In this document: positions 42,493-51,771 of the stretch, piece after piece
Numbering within the stretch: position 1 is the stretch's first letter
How the letters are laid out: the number at the start of each line of letters is the position of its first letter
NCBI GenBank assembly: GCA_040756735.1
Contig: JBFLYC010000005.1
Coordinates: forward strand, 1-64,000
Source of the DNA: JBFLYC01 sp040756735
GTDB taxonomy: Bacteria > Bacillota > DSM-16504 > Desulfitibacterales > Desulfitibacteraceae
Direction: 5' to 3'
Length of the DNA: 64,000 nucleotides
Made by a program: the position numbers and the translations under genes
Notes under the pieces: generated by a model
Seen by the model: only the letters and a program-made list of their open reading frames with translations
Databases searched by the model: none
Told to the model about the DNA's origin: nothing

Positions 42493-43656
42493 ATGAACGG
42501 CTTTGAAAAAGAAATAAAAAATCGCATAACAAAACTCCAAGATAAATTAAAAGTCTTGGAATTAGATGGCGCTTTGATTTTAGAACGTGCCAATTTGTAC
42601 TATTTTTCGGGAACAGGGCAGAATTGCTATTTATTTATTCCCAGCTGCGGCGAGCCTATTCTTATGGTAAAAAGGGATCTGGATAGGGCTTTGTTGGAAA
42701 GTCCCCTTAAAAATATCGTGCCAATTAGGAGCCGAAAAGAGATAATAAGTATTTTAGAAGATTGCGGTGTTTGCCCAATTACAAGCATTGGGATGGAACT
42801 GGATGTAATCCCAGTCAACTGGTATTTATACTTCACAAAGATTTTTAAAGGAAGCATAGTTTCTGATATCTCTTTAACAATTAGAGATGTCAGAATGATC
42901 AAATCAAGTTATGAGATATCATTGATTAGAGAGTCTGGGGTCAAGCACAGCGAACTATTTAAATATGCATCCAAAGCAATTAAAAAGGGGATGTCTGATC
43001 AAGAACTTGCCGGCTTAATTGAAGGTTATGCCAGGAAACTGGGACATATAGGGTATACAAGGTTTAGAGGGTTTAATGTAGAATTTTTTATGGGTCATAC
43101 TCTGGTGGGCAGCCCAGGGGCGGTTCGTGGACCGTATGACGTGATGCCGGCAGGGGGCAAGGGGATTCATCCTCTCTTTCCACAAGGTATCAGCGGGGCG
43201 GTTATAAAAGAGGGAGACCCTGTGTGCATAGACTATGTAGGAAACTATACCGGTTATATGGTTGATCAAACCAGGACCTTTTTTGTGGGACGAAAGGCCA
43301 AAGTTCTAGATAAAGCCATGGGTGTAGTGGCTGAAATCCAGCAAATGATTGAAGAGTCCATGAGAAGTGGTGTTAACGGCAGGAATCTTTATGATAATAG
43401 CCTCGCTATGGCTGTGAAATCCGGCTTTGAAGAATTTTTTATGGGATATCCCAGGGGGGTACCTTTTATTGGCCATGGGATAGGAATGGAGATCAACGAA
43501 TGGCCTGTAATTGCCAGGGGATACGATATAGAACTGCAAGCCGGTATGGTGATAGCCATAGAACCCAAGTTTGTCTTTCCTGACCTGGGCATGGTGGGGA
43601 CAGAAGATACCTACTTGATTAAAGAAGGTGGGTTGGAAAAACTGACCTTGGATTGA
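42493..43656 (+). CDS. M24 family (Xaa-Pro) aminopeptidase
   Basis: 387 residues. The N-terminal creatinase-like domain (about 1-150) precedes a pita-bread catalytic domain. The five metal ligands are visible: D in CIDYVGNYTGYMVDQTRTF (two Asp), H in FIGHGIGMEINEWP, E in IAIEPKF and E in VGTEDTYLI. It would cleave an N-terminal residue before proline or act on a related small substrate. Single gene, followed by the repeat array. Confidence 0.92.
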   Translation: MNGFEKEIKNRITKLQDKLKVLELDGALILERANLYYFSGTGQNCYLFIPSCGEPILMVKRDLDRALLESPLKNIVPIRSRKEIISILEDCGVCPITSIGMELDVIPVNWYLYFTKIFKGSIVSDISLTIRDVRMIKSSYEISLIRESGVKHSELFKYASKAIKKGMSDQELAGLIEGYARKLGHIGYTRFRGFNVEFFMGHTLVGSPGAVRGPYDVMPAGGKGIHPLFPQGISGAVIKEGDPVCIDYVGNYTGYMVDQTRTFFVGRKAKVLDKAMGVVAEIQQMIEESMRSGVNGRNLYDNSLAMAVKSGFEEFFMGYPRGVPFIGHGIGMEINEWPVIARGYDIELQAGMVIAIEPKFVFPDLGMVGTEDTYLIKEGGLEKLTLD

Positions 43657-43683
43657 AACTTCTTATCTTGTTTTGCGTCTAAT

Positions 43684-43993
43684 AAGGTCAGGGGACACAC
43701 CTCNNNNNNNNNNNNNNNNNNNNNNNNNNNNNNNNNNNNNNNNNNNNNNNNNNNNNNNNNNNNNNNNNNNNNNNNNNNNNNNNNNNNNNNNNNNNNNNNN
43801 NNNCTTTGGCGCGTAAACTCTTGGCTTGGAGGAATGTCCCCAACGTAGGTCAGGGGACACACCTCCTTTGGCGCGTAAACTCTTGGCTTGGAGGAATGTC
43901 CCCAACGTAGGTCAGGGGACACACCTCCTTTGGCGCGTAAACTCTTGGCTTGGAGGAATGTCCCCAACGTAGGTCAGGGGACACACCTCCTTG
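43684..43993. repeat. 62-bp tandem array of the GGGGACA repeat, with assembly gap
   Basis: At least three 62-bp units (starts at 43851, 43913 and 43975 for CAGGGGACAC) and one before a run of 100 N. Each unit holds CAGGGGACACACCTCC, TTTGGCGCGTAAACTCTTGG and GGAGGAATGTCCCCAAC. The gap of exactly 100 N is a scaffold placeholder, so the true copy number is unknown. Confidence 0.9.
43704..43803. other. Assembly gap (100 N)
   Basis: A run of 100 unknown bases inside the tandem repeat array. Its round length suggests an estimated gap. Confidence 0.99.
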
Positions 43994-44091
43994 TAGGATG
44001 CAGGACGCATGATGCAAGATAAAAATTTAATTCTTGCCTCTTGAATGGAGAGATGTGCCCAACTTCTGAATGTACTAAATTTAGGGAGGGG

Positions 44092-45012
44092 ATGAGGTTG
44101 AAAATGAGGCGTTTTTGGACATTAGCGGTATTGCTTTTGGTTATATTGGTATTAGCAATTGGCTGTGGAGCGGCAAAAAAAGAGTACAGTGCGGCTGATT
44201 ATGCTTCAAATGCATCAAGCCCTAGCGCCAAATCTGATGCTGTATATGACAGGGGAGGCACGGCTGCAGGCAGTTATGGGCAAGAACAGTCTGCAGCCGA
44301 AGATGGTAACTTAGCTGATAACCGCAAAGTAATTAAGAATGCGGATATGTCTATTGAAATTAATGACCTAGAGGATAAAGTAAAAGATATAGAAGCCGAG
44401 GTTTCTAAGTATGGGGGCTACATAGGTGAAAGTAACATGGGCAAAGACAGCTCAGGCCGGGTTTGGGCCAATATGGTGCTGAGGCTACCTGCTAAAGATT
44501 TTGAGGTCTTTATTGCTTATCTGGAAGACATGGGGAATGTTAGAAATCGACGGATCTATAGGGACGATGTAACCATGCAGTTTGTTGACCTTGAAGCAAG
44601 GTTGAAAGTGCTCAAGGCTGAGGAAGAAAGTCTGGTGGAAATATTAAGAAAGGCCACCAAGATGGAAGATATTTTATCTATTCGAAGAGAATTAAGGAGT
44701 TTGCGCAGTGAGATTGAAGCCAGAGAAGGTGAATTAAATTACCTATCTAGAAGAGTAGACTATTCCACCATTCATTTAAACATCCAACAGCCCAGGACTC
44801 CAGAAAGCCATATTGACGCTACCGGATTAACAGGTGTTTGGCAGCAAGGGGTGTATGCTTTTACCAGAAGCACAAATGTCTTGATAAGTCTGGTTAGAAG
44901 CGGTATTGTAGCTGCTTTCGCTGTGCTTCCATTAGCTTTGCCACCGGCAGTTTTTGTATTAGCATTTCTATACTGGAGACGAAAGAAGAAAATGGATAAA
45001 AATGTTTCATAA
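44092..45012 (+). CDS. DUF4349 lipoprotein
   Basis: About 306 residues. A lipoprotein signal (WTLAVLLLVILVLAIGC), a low-complexity Ala/Ser linker, the DUF4349 core (ADMSIEINDLEDKVKDIEAE, then VSKYGGYIGES and VDLEARLKVLKAEEESLVE coiled coil), and a C-terminal membrane helix (GIVAAFAVLPLALPPAVFVL) with a basic tail. Function unknown. ATG 44092 follows GGGAGGGG; the TTG at 44041 does not. Confidence 0.88.
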   Translation: MRLKMRRFWTLAVLLLVILVLAIGCGAAKKEYSAADYASNASSPSAKSDAVYDRGGTAAGSYGQEQSAAEDGNLADNRKVIKNADMSIEINDLEDKVKDIEAEVSKYGGYIGESNMGKDSSGRVWANMVLRLPAKDFEVFIAYLEDMGNVRNRRIYRDDVTMQFVDLEARLKVLKAEEESLVEILRKATKMEDILSIRRELRSLRSEIEAREGELNYLSRRVDYSTIHLNIQQPRTPESHIDATGLTGVWQQGVYAFTRSTNVLISLVRSGIVAAFAVLPLALPPAVFVLAFLYWRRKKKMDKNVS

Positions 45013-45089
45013 AAAGCGGCCAAAATTTGTAACATCCTTAAGCATGTTGTGCTAAAATAAGTTTAGAAATAGTTATTAAGGAGAAGACA

Positions 45090-45467
45090 ATGCTTAATAG
45101 TGAGAACAAGATTTTAGCAGGTCTGTCTCACCTGGGGATATTCTTTGGGTTTTTAGGTATAATAGCTGTCCTTGTAATCTATATAATTCAAAGAGAGAAG
45201 TCGCGCTTTGTAGCCCATCATGCAAAACAGGCCCTTGGATATCAACTGATCATAGCTTTGTTCAAACAATTGGTTGGATTGGCTGGTTTTAGCTTCATTG
45301 GGTTTACTTCCGGGTTCATGAGAGGCATGTATCTGTGGCAGGGTTTAAGTATTTGGGGTTTGTTTAGCCTGGTCATTCTTATATATGCTGTAGTTGCGTC
45401 TATAAAGGCCTTCAGCGGAGAATCTTTTAAGTATGTGTTAATTGGTGATTTTATAGATAGAATCTAA
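45090..45467 (+). CDS. DUF4870 membrane protein
   Basis: 125 residues with three or four membrane helices. KILAGLSHLGIFFGFLGIIA and REKSRFVAHHAKQALGYQLI are characteristic of DUF4870 (Tic20-like) proteins. GAGAAG precedes the ATG. Function unknown. First of three small membrane genes with the two PspC genes that follow. Confidence 0.85.
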   Translation: MLNSENKILAGLSHLGIFFGFLGIIAVLVIYIIQREKSRFVAHHAKQALGYQLIIALFKQLVGLAGFSFIGFTSGFMRGMYLWQGLSIWGLFSLVILIYAVVASIKAFSGESFKYVLIGDFIDRI

Positions 45468-45541
45468 ATCTAAGCACCTATTATCTATAGGTGCTTTTAA
45501 GCTGCAATGCTGTAATATTTATCAAGGGGGAGTGGTATGAG

Positions 45542-45733
45542 ATGTCCGGTAAGAAGTTATATCGGTCAGAAACAGATAAGATACTGGGAGGAGTTTGCGG
45601 AGGACTAGCCGAATATTTTGATGTTGACGCAACTATTATTCGTTTGATAGTTGTTGCAACTGTAATATTTGCAGGCACAGGTATTTTATTTTATATCATA
45701 GCCTGGTTCTTAATGCCTAAAAGATATGCGTAA
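45542..45733 (+). CDS. PspC domain protein, short
   Basis: 63 residues: KKLYRSETDKILGGVCGGLA, then EYFDVDATIIRLIVV and a membrane helix ending AWFLMPKRYA. This is a complete single PspC domain, linked to envelope stress sensing. ATG 45542 follows GGGGGAG. Confidence 0.92.
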   Translation: MSGKKLYRSETDKILGGVCGGLAEYFDVDATIIRLIVVATVIFAGTGILFYIIAWFLMPKRYA

Positions 45734-45806
45734 ATAATGTAAATATGTGGAATATGGGCAATATACATGGCAATGAGTGCATTTGGAGAAAAGATGGAGG
45801 TTGAAC

Positions 45807-46325
45807 ATGGCAATGAGCAGGCAAAAACTTTATAGATCCCGGACAGATAATGTTATAGGTGGTGTATGCGGGGGGCTGGCTAGACATCTGGATATAGACA
45901 GCGCCATTATTAGATTGCTGCTGGTTTTGGCAGCTTTGATGGGTGGTTCAGGTGTCATCTTTTATATTATTGCATGGGTTATTATTCCCATGGAGCCTGA
46001 GCAAGTGAAAGCCGGTTATGCACAAGAGAAAGTACTCATACAGGCAACCGATCCTGTTTCGAGTGAAAATGTGGAAGGTATTGAAAGTACAGAGGCAGAT
46101 GATTCTAATGCAGGCAGTTCAAAGGCTAGTGAAGTTAAACAACAGGAAGATGACAGAAAACAGTCAGAAACGCAAAACACAAATTCCGGCAAAACCCTGG
46201 GCATAATCTTGATTGGTGTTGGATTAATACTGTTTTTAAATATGTGGTTTCCCTATGTTGAATGGCGAAAGCTTTGGCCGGCAGTTTTGGTTTTAGGTGG
46301 AATATACCTGTTAATTAAAAAATAA
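45807..46325 (+). CDS. PspC and LiaF-like membrane protein
   Basis: 172 residues. An N-terminal PspC domain (QKLYRSRTDNVIGGVCGGLA, then RHLDIDSAIIRLLLV) is followed by a polar acidic linker (about 75-125) and two C-terminal membrane helices (LGIILIGVGLILFLNMWFPY, then LWPAVLVLGGIYLLI), as in LiaF N-terminal domains. A tandem partner of the short PspC gene. Likely part of an envelope stress response. GGAGG lies before ATG 45807. Confidence 0.9.
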   Translation: MAMSRQKLYRSRTDNVIGGVCGGLARHLDIDSAIIRLLLVLAALMGGSGVIFYIIAWVIIPMEPEQVKAGYAQEKVLIQATDPVSSENVEGIESTEADDSNAGSSKASEVKQQEDDRKQSETQNTNSGKTLGIILIGVGLILFLNMWFPYVEWRKLWPAVLVLGGIYLLIKK

Positions 46326-46352
46326 GATTATCAGATTTCGAAATTGCGAGAG

Positions 46353-46375
46353 GAAGGGCCTTTTATGGCCTTTTT
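46353..46375 (+). terminator. Terminator after the PspC genes
   Basis: AGGGCC and GGCCTT pair around a 6-base loop, followed by TTT and AT. The stem is short. Confidence 0.55.
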
Positions 46376-46548
46376 ATATATGCGCATTTTTGCATCCAAG
46401 CGCTAAATAATACTAAAAATTCCAGCAGGATATAGTATAATTAGAATTGAATTTTTGAAGTATTTTAGATGTGTTGGTTTGGAAAAACTAGGATGAGCCA
46501 GTTTTACAACGAAAATAGATAGAATGAAGAAAAACAAAGGGGAAAACT

Positions 46549-47943
46549 ATGGGCGATAAACAAAATTTGCTTAGGAGCCTTCCGTCAGTCAATGAACTGG
46601 CTGAAGAGGGCATAAAGGTATTAAAAGGAAAATACTCCTTTAGGTTGATGGTAGAGGCTGCAAGGTATGTGTTAAAGGATGCAAGGAATACGGTCATTGA
46701 TAAGGGAACTGCCTTTAATAAAGATGAGCTCTTGGAAAAATTGAGCAATTATTTAGAGGCAAAAGCAACGCCAAGTTTGAAGCAGGTCATTAACGGAACT
46801 GGGATAGTTTTACATACCAATCTCGGCAGGTCTGTGCTGAGCGAAAAAGCTCAGGAGGCCGTCCAAAGAATAATTAAAGGTTACTGTAATTTAGAAATAG
46901 ATTTGGTTTCAGGTAAACGGGGCAGCCGTTACAGCCATGTTGAGCAGTTGCTGGTTGAAATGACTGGGGCTGAAGCTGCGCTAGTTGTAAACAATAATGC
47001 GGCGGCTGTGTTTTTGGTTTTGCTTTCATTGGCAAAAGGCAAAGGGGTTATTGTTTCTAGAGGGCAATTGGTCGAAATCGGCGGTTCTTTTCGGGTGCCG
47101 GAAATTATGGCTGCAAGCGGAGCGAGACTTGTTGAAGTAGGGACAACAAATAAAACCAAGCTTGCTGACTATGAGATGGCTCTTACAGAAGATACAGCCC
47201 TTATCCTCAAGGTTCATACCAGTAATTATAGAATAGTTGGCTTTACAGAAGAGGTTCCTCTGGACCAATTAAGTGCTCTTGGAAAAGCACACGACATACC
47301 TGTAGTGGAGGATCTAGGCAGCGGGTTTTTTGTAAACCTTCAGGAATGGGGTATATGTGATGAACCTTCCGTACAGCAATCAGTAGCAGAGGGGGCAGAT
47401 GTGGTTTGCTTTAGCGGAGATAAACTTTTAGGCGGCCCCCAGGCTGGCATCATTGTTGGTAAAAAACAGTATATTGATGTAATCAAGAAAAACCCCCTTA
47501 ACAGAGCGCTAAGGGTTGATAAAATGACATTAGCAGCTTTAGAAGCAACCTTAAGAGAATATATTTTTGAAGAAAACCACTTGCAGAGCATTCCAACACT
47601 AAAGATGCTGACGGTGTCCAATGAGGAACTCAAAGTGAAGGCAGATGAGTTGGTGAAGCTATTGAACTCTAGTCTGGAAGGGCATGCAGAAATAGCAGTT
47701 GATCAGGATTTTTCAGAAGCAGGCGGGGGCTCGCTGCCTACTACAAAATTACCCACATGGGTAGTTAGGTTAAAGCCCCTAAATATGACACTAAATGCCC
47801 TTGTTGATAAATTAAGAACAGGGGATCCTGCTGTTTTAGCCAGGATTTCAGATGACAGAATTATTTTTGATGTCCGTACCATTGAGGACGATGAATTTGT
47901 ATTATTAAAAGATAGACTTTGCGCAGAGATGGGTAAGGGGTGA
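46549..47943 (+). CDS. selA: L-seryl-tRNA(Sec) selenium transferase
   Basis: PLP enzyme that converts Ser-tRNA(Sec) to Sec-tRNA(Sec) with selenophosphate. 464 residues, normal. N-terminal domain LLRSLPSVNELAEE, the core with INGTGIVLHTNLGRSVLSE and SRYSHVEQLLVEMTGAEAAL, and the PLP Lys in VVCFSGDKLLGGPQAGI. selB begins 4 bp after the stop codon, so the two are co-expressed. No selD is in the window. Confidence 0.97.
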   Translation: MGDKQNLLRSLPSVNELAEEGIKVLKGKYSFRLMVEAARYVLKDARNTVIDKGTAFNKDELLEKLSNYLEAKATPSLKQVINGTGIVLHTNLGRSVLSEKAQEAVQRIIKGYCNLEIDLVSGKRGSRYSHVEQLLVEMTGAEAALVVNNNAAAVFLVLLSLAKGKGVIVSRGQLVEIGGSFRVPEIMAASGARLVEVGTTNKTKLADYEMALTEDTALILKVHTSNYRIVGFTEEVPLDQLSALGKAHDIPVVEDLGSGFFVNLQEWGICDEPSVQQSVAEGADVVCFSGDKLLGGPQAGIIVGKKQYIDVIKKNPLNRALRVDKMTLAALEATLREYIFEENHLQSIPTLKMLTVSNEELKVKADELVKLLNSSLEGHAEIAVDQDFSEAGGGSLPTTKLPTWVVRLKPLNMTLNALVDKLRTGDPAVLARISDDRIIFDVRTIEDDEFVLLKDRLCAEMGKG

Positions 47944-47947
47944 AACC

Positions 47948-49855
47948 ATGGACTGGTTCATAATTGGCACCGCTGGGCATGTGGACCACGGAAAAACACA
48001 GCTGGTTAAAGCCCTGACGGGTCAAGATACAGATAGGTTAAAGGAAGAAAAGGAAAGAGGCATTTCCATTGAGCTGGGTTTTGCATCATTGAAGCTTCCA
48101 AATGGTAAAAATGCTGCTATTATAGATGTTCCCGGGCATGAACGATTTATCAAGCAAATGCTTGCTGGGGTTACAGGAATTGACATGGTCATGTTAGTCA
48201 TTGCTGCTGACGAGGGAGTAATGCCGCAAACAAGGGAGCACCTGGACATTATTAACCTGCTGCAAGTCAAAAAAGGTCTAACAGTGATCACAAAAGTTGA
48301 CCTGGTTGATGAAGAATGGCTGGAGTTGGTGCAGGAAGATGTTAAAGATTTTGTTAAAGGAACAATCCTAGAGGGCGATCCTATAGTAAAAGTATCTGCC
48401 CTTACAAACCTGGGTATGGATGAGCTAAAAACTGAGATAGTAAAGATTTCCAATGTGGACGAGGCTCAAAGGGGTAGGGAAGGACAGCTGAGGCTGCCCG
48501 TTGACAGGTCTTTTACTCTAGCTGGTTTTGGTACAGTTGTTACCGGCACCCTCTGGTTTGGTGATGTAAAGGTTGGTGATACAGTAGAGGTTCAACCTGT
48601 TGGCAAAAAAACCAGGGTAAGAGGAATACAGGTTCATGGAGAGGCAAGGCAGTCTGCTCATGCAGGACAAAGGGTAGCCCTGAACTTATCCGATGTGGAG
48701 GTTGAAGAGGTACCCAGGGGCAGTTCTATTGTCCATATTGGGGCTTTTTCACCCTCCCATAAGCTTGATGCGAAATTGATGCTTCTAAAAAGCGTTGCAA
48801 AGTCCTTAAAGCATAGGCAACGGGTAAGAGTGCATTTAGGGACATCTGAGAAGCTGGCAAGGGTTAACCTTTTGGACAGGGAAGAACTGCTCCCAGGTGA
48901 TGAAACTTATGTGCAGCTGCAGATGGAGGATCCTTTAATTGGTCAGAGGGGTGATAGGTTTGTTATCCGCAGCTACTCTCCCATGCATACTATTGGCGGC
49001 GGTGTAATTCTTGAGCCTTATGGAACAAAGATTAAAAGATACAGTGATGCTGAAATAGAGATCCTAGAGGTTAAGGAACAGGGTAATCCTGAACAGCTTA
49101 TTGAACACCTGCTGCAAAAGTCCGCAGATAAATTTATAAGTTTAAACGAGATAGCAAACCAGCTTAACCTACCCAGAGAACAAGTTGCTCCTCTGGTGAA
49201 AAATGCTGCAGATGTTTACCTTTTTGAAGGTGAAGGTTTAAGTATAGCTGCAAGTAAACGCTCTATGGAAAAGTGGCTGGCTAGAATTCTTCAGGAACTA
49301 AAGAAATTCCATGAAAAATATCCACTGCGTGAAGGAATGGATAGAGAAGAGGTTCGTTCAAGATTTTTCCCCAAGTTAAGCATAAAAGAGTTTAACCTGC
49401 TCATTGGCAGGTGGCAGAATGAAGGAAAGATTGTGCTAAAAAATGCTTATTTACAGCTGCCAGGTTTCACACATAATATTGGTGGGCCTATGGCGGAAGC
49501 GCTTGAAAAAGCTGAAAGAGCGTTTCTAAACAAAGATTTTCAGCCGCCGGCCTGGGAAGAGGTTTCCCAAAATTTAAAGGTTAATACCGGAGAAAAGGAA
49601 GAGATTCTACGATTTTTAATAAACCAGGGGAAACTTATAAAAGTGGCAGATGGTCTCTATTTTCATAAGGATTCCATTGAGAAGGCAAAAAGCCTTATTA
49701 TAAAGGCTTTTTCCGATAAAGAATTTATGGTTCTAAGCGATATCCGGGACTTGTTAAACAGCTCCCGCAAGTATGTACTCCCTTTACTGGAATACCTGGA
49801 CAGCCAAAAGTTCACAAAAAGGGTGGAAGATAAAAGGTACCTGGCAAAAAGGTAA
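47948..49855 (+). CDS. selB: Selenocysteine-specific elongation factor SelB
   Basis: Delivers Sec-tRNA to UGA codons next to a SECIS hairpin. 635 residues. GTPase motifs: G1 GTAGHVDHGKTQLVKALTG, G3 DVPGHERFIKQML and G4 TKVDLVD, then the EF-Tu-like domains to about 345. The C-terminal half (about 375-635) consists of winged-helix domains that bind the mRNA hairpin (for example LNEIANQLNLPREQVAPLV, and a final SDIRDLLNSSRKYVLPLLEY). tRNA-Sec follows 110 bp downstream. Confidence 0.97.
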   Translation: MDWFIIGTAGHVDHGKTQLVKALTGQDTDRLKEEKERGISIELGFASLKLPNGKNAAIIDVPGHERFIKQMLAGVTGIDMVMLVIAADEGVMPQTREHLDIINLLQVKKGLTVITKVDLVDEEWLELVQEDVKDFVKGTILEGDPIVKVSALTNLGMDELKTEIVKISNVDEAQRGREGQLRLPVDRSFTLAGFGTVVTGTLWFGDVKVGDTVEVQPVGKKTRVRGIQVHGEARQSAHAGQRVALNLSDVEVEEVPRGSSIVHIGAFSPSHKLDAKLMLLKSVAKSLKHRQRVRVHLGTSEKLARVNLLDREELLPGDETYVQLQMEDPLIGQRGDRFVIRSYSPMHTIGGGVILEPYGTKIKRYSDAEIEILEVKEQGNPEQLIEHLLQKSADKFISLNEIANQLNLPREQVAPLVKNAADVYLFEGEGLSIAASKRSMEKWLARILQELKKFHEKYPLREGMDREEVRSRFFPKLSIKEFNLLIGRWQNEGKIVLKNAYLQLPGFTHNIGGPMAEALEKAERAFLNKDFQPPAWEEVSQNLKVNTGEKEEILRFLINQGKLIKVADGLYFHKDSIEKAKSLIIKAFSDKEFMVLSDIRDLLNSSRKYVLPLLEYLDSQKFTKRVEDKRYLAKR

Positions 49856-49923
49856 GAGCAAGGCTTCCTTATTTGTGAGTGGCAGCCATATTACTTATAT
49901 GCATAATTGCCTGCAAGCCCCAT

Positions 49924-49953
49924 TTGCAATATAATATCTATATCAGGTATAAT
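49924..49953 (+). promoter_or_regulatory. Promoter of tRNA-Sec
   Basis: TTGCAA (-35) and TATAAT (-10) with an 18-bp spacer. The -10 box ends 12 bases before the first base of the tRNA. Confidence 0.6.
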
Positions 49954-49965
49954 ATAAGTTGTTTC

Positions 49966-50062
49966 GGGAGCGGATTTGGTCTGGTGGCTGGCCTGGACTT
50001 CAAATCCAGTGGGCCGTAGCGATCCTGCGGTTGGTGAGTTCGATTCTCACACGCTCCCGCCA
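49966..50062 (+). tRNA. selC: tRNA-Sec(TCA)
   Basis: A 97-base class II tRNA. Acceptor GGGAGCG/CGCTCCC, anticodon stem CTGGA/TCCAG with loop CTTCAAA (TCA), an extra-long variable arm (GGGCCGTAGCGATCCTGCGG), T arm GTGAG-TTCGATT-CTCAC and an encoded CCA. The long D stem (GGTCTGGTGGCTGGCC) and long variable arm are diagnostic for Sec. Directly downstream of selA-selB. Confidence 0.95.
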
Positions 50063-50095
50063 ATTAAAACATCAAGGGCTTTCAATTGTGATACT

Positions 50096-50134
50096 GGAAG
50101 CATAGTTTTGCCAAAGCAGCAAAACTATGCTTCC
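50096..50134. repeat. Perfect 16-bp stem-loop after tRNA-Sec
   Basis: GGAAGCATAGTTTTGC and its exact inverse, with a 7-base loop (CAAAGCA). A third related arm (TAAAACTATGCTCCAGTA) follows at 50148-50165 and can pair with the first arm too. It may terminate tRNA-Sec transcription or be a small repeat element. Confidence 0.7.
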
Positions 50135-50176
50135 AATCTTTTAATGGTAAAACTATGCTCCAGTACTAGACTATAT

Positions 50177-50308
50177 ATGAGGAACCTGAAATCAAAAACT
50201 GCCGGGATGTCAAAATGGCTGCTGTTAGTTGTCACTGTACTCATTTTTTGTATTATAAATATGCTGGGGACATTTCCCATACGGAACCCCTGCAAATACC
50301 CTACATAA
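50177..50308 (+). CDS. Possible 43-residue membrane peptide
   Basis: ATG opens a short frame with one hydrophobic helix (WLLLVVTVLIFCIINMLGTF) after a basic start (RNLKSKTAGMSK). No clear ribosome site. It could be a real small protein, the leftover signal peptide of a decayed gene, or chance. Confidence 0.25.
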   Translation: MRNLKSKTAGMSKWLLLVVTVLIFCIINMLGTFPIRNPCKYPT

Positions 50309-50319
50309 GGAGGAACCCC

Positions 50320-51542
50320 ATGAAAAAGCATTTTGTCTCTTAGGCCCTTGCCACAGACTATATAAAGGTCTATGTTGATAACCAATTGCTTCAGCTTGAG
50401 AACCCTCCGTTAATTCAAGATGGGCGGACTTTAGTTCCCATGCGGGCTTTTTTTTCATCGCTTGGAGCATCAGTCGACTGGGAACCTGAAACACAGACGG
50501 CAATTGGAAAACGTGGGAGCGTTACCGTACGTATTCCCATAGGTAGCGCAAGGCCTACTATAAACAGCAGAATTAAATCGATTGATGTTGCGGCTCAGAT
50601 AATAGACGGACGCACTTATATTCCTTTAAGGTTTGTCGGTGAAGCGCTTGGCGACGATGTGCAGTGGGACGGTTCTACCCGGAGCATTACTATCACCAGG
50701 ATTGAGGCGGTCGATGGTGAGACCGAAGAACGAGATGGGCAAGAACCTGTTGAAAGTCTGTCTGTATGGATGGGAGCGGACTGGGAGGCAGTTCATGAAG
50801 GAGGCGGCCAAACCGTTACCATCCATGTCACCGTAGCTGATAATCACGGGTATCGGGTAGAAGGGGCCCACGTCTCCTTTTTTGCAGAAGCTTTTGAAGC
50901 CGGAGAAAGACACGGACAACTTTCACAGTCAAAAACAACTACTGACGAACTGGGACAGGCACGGGTGACATACACAACGCTGGCGACAGATGACCAGAGA
51001 TTTGTAACAATTAAGGTATCTGTCGGCAAAGACGTGGGCGATGACTATATCATGGAGTTCGGGGAGTTACAAATTGTAGCTGCTGACTGGTCAGCCAAAG
51101 TAAGCGGTGTAGTCACTGACCCGTTTACAGGTACACCACTGGAAGGCATCCCCGTCCATTTCCAGAGGTATGACTTAAACAGAAGGAGTATCGGTTTTAC
51201 AGAAACCGATACCGAAGGCCGCTATGCTGCTACAGTGCCCACGGGTCATTACGGGATCTCGTTTGAAGAAATGGAAATAAGAGATGAGATAGCGGTTAAT
51301 ATCAGCGCCCCAGGGGAAACTTATACTGTAAACAACAATAAGGGCATTCTCAAGGGTGTTGTCACCGGTGTGCCTCCCGGAAAAAGGTGATGGCTATTGG
51401 CCCGGACTTTCGTAGCACGAATCTCGCTAACTGGACCCTGCAGGCTGAAATAAAAAGTGACGGGTCCTTTATCCTGTCTCTTTTCCCCAATACTTATGAA
51501 TTGTTTATTGTTGGCAGAAGCAACCCCTTTAAAACAGCTTAA
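50320..51542 (+). pseudogene. Secreted protein with copper amine oxidase-N and Ig/CarboxypepD-like domains, broken
   Basis: AAGGAGG precedes ATG 50320, which reads MKKHFVS and then a TAG, followed in frame by ALATDYIKVYVDNQLLQLEN. The signal peptide core is thus missing or interrupted. The next part is a copper amine oxidase N-like (stalk) domain: DGRTLVPMRAFFSSLGASVD, then VTVRIPIGSARPTINSRIKS and RTYIPLRFVGEALGDDVQWD. Then come an Ig-like domain and a carboxypeptidase-regulatory-like domain (KVSGVVTDPFTGTPLEGIPV). The frame shifts at about 51388, and a last piece (MAIGPDFRSTNLANWTLQAE) continues to 51542. Two lesions make a functional secreted product unlikely. Confidence 0.75.
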
Positions 51543-51771
51543 TTTACCTCCTTTCTAGTGAATTTTTATAGATTGTATGCTTCTAGTTCCGCAACCAAAC
51601 CCTTCTTCTTTGGCTTAATTTCCGATTTGATTTCATCTGCAAAAGTTAGAAGTACTGTAAAAATAGCAATGGGAATACGACAAATGTTAAGTTATTTTGC
51701 AGGAATTAAAATGTCAAATATAGTAATAAAAGGGTAATGCAAAATGTGGGAAAAAGGGGAGGTTAAGATAG

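Noticed and set aside
43684..43993. CRISPR array
   Set aside because: The 62-bp units are identical end to end with no unique spacers, and the same units occur singly elsewhere in intergenic DNA.
49976..50308. ORF spanning tRNA-Sec
   Set aside because: It reads through the tRNA and its hairpin; only the last 43 codons could be a separate peptide.
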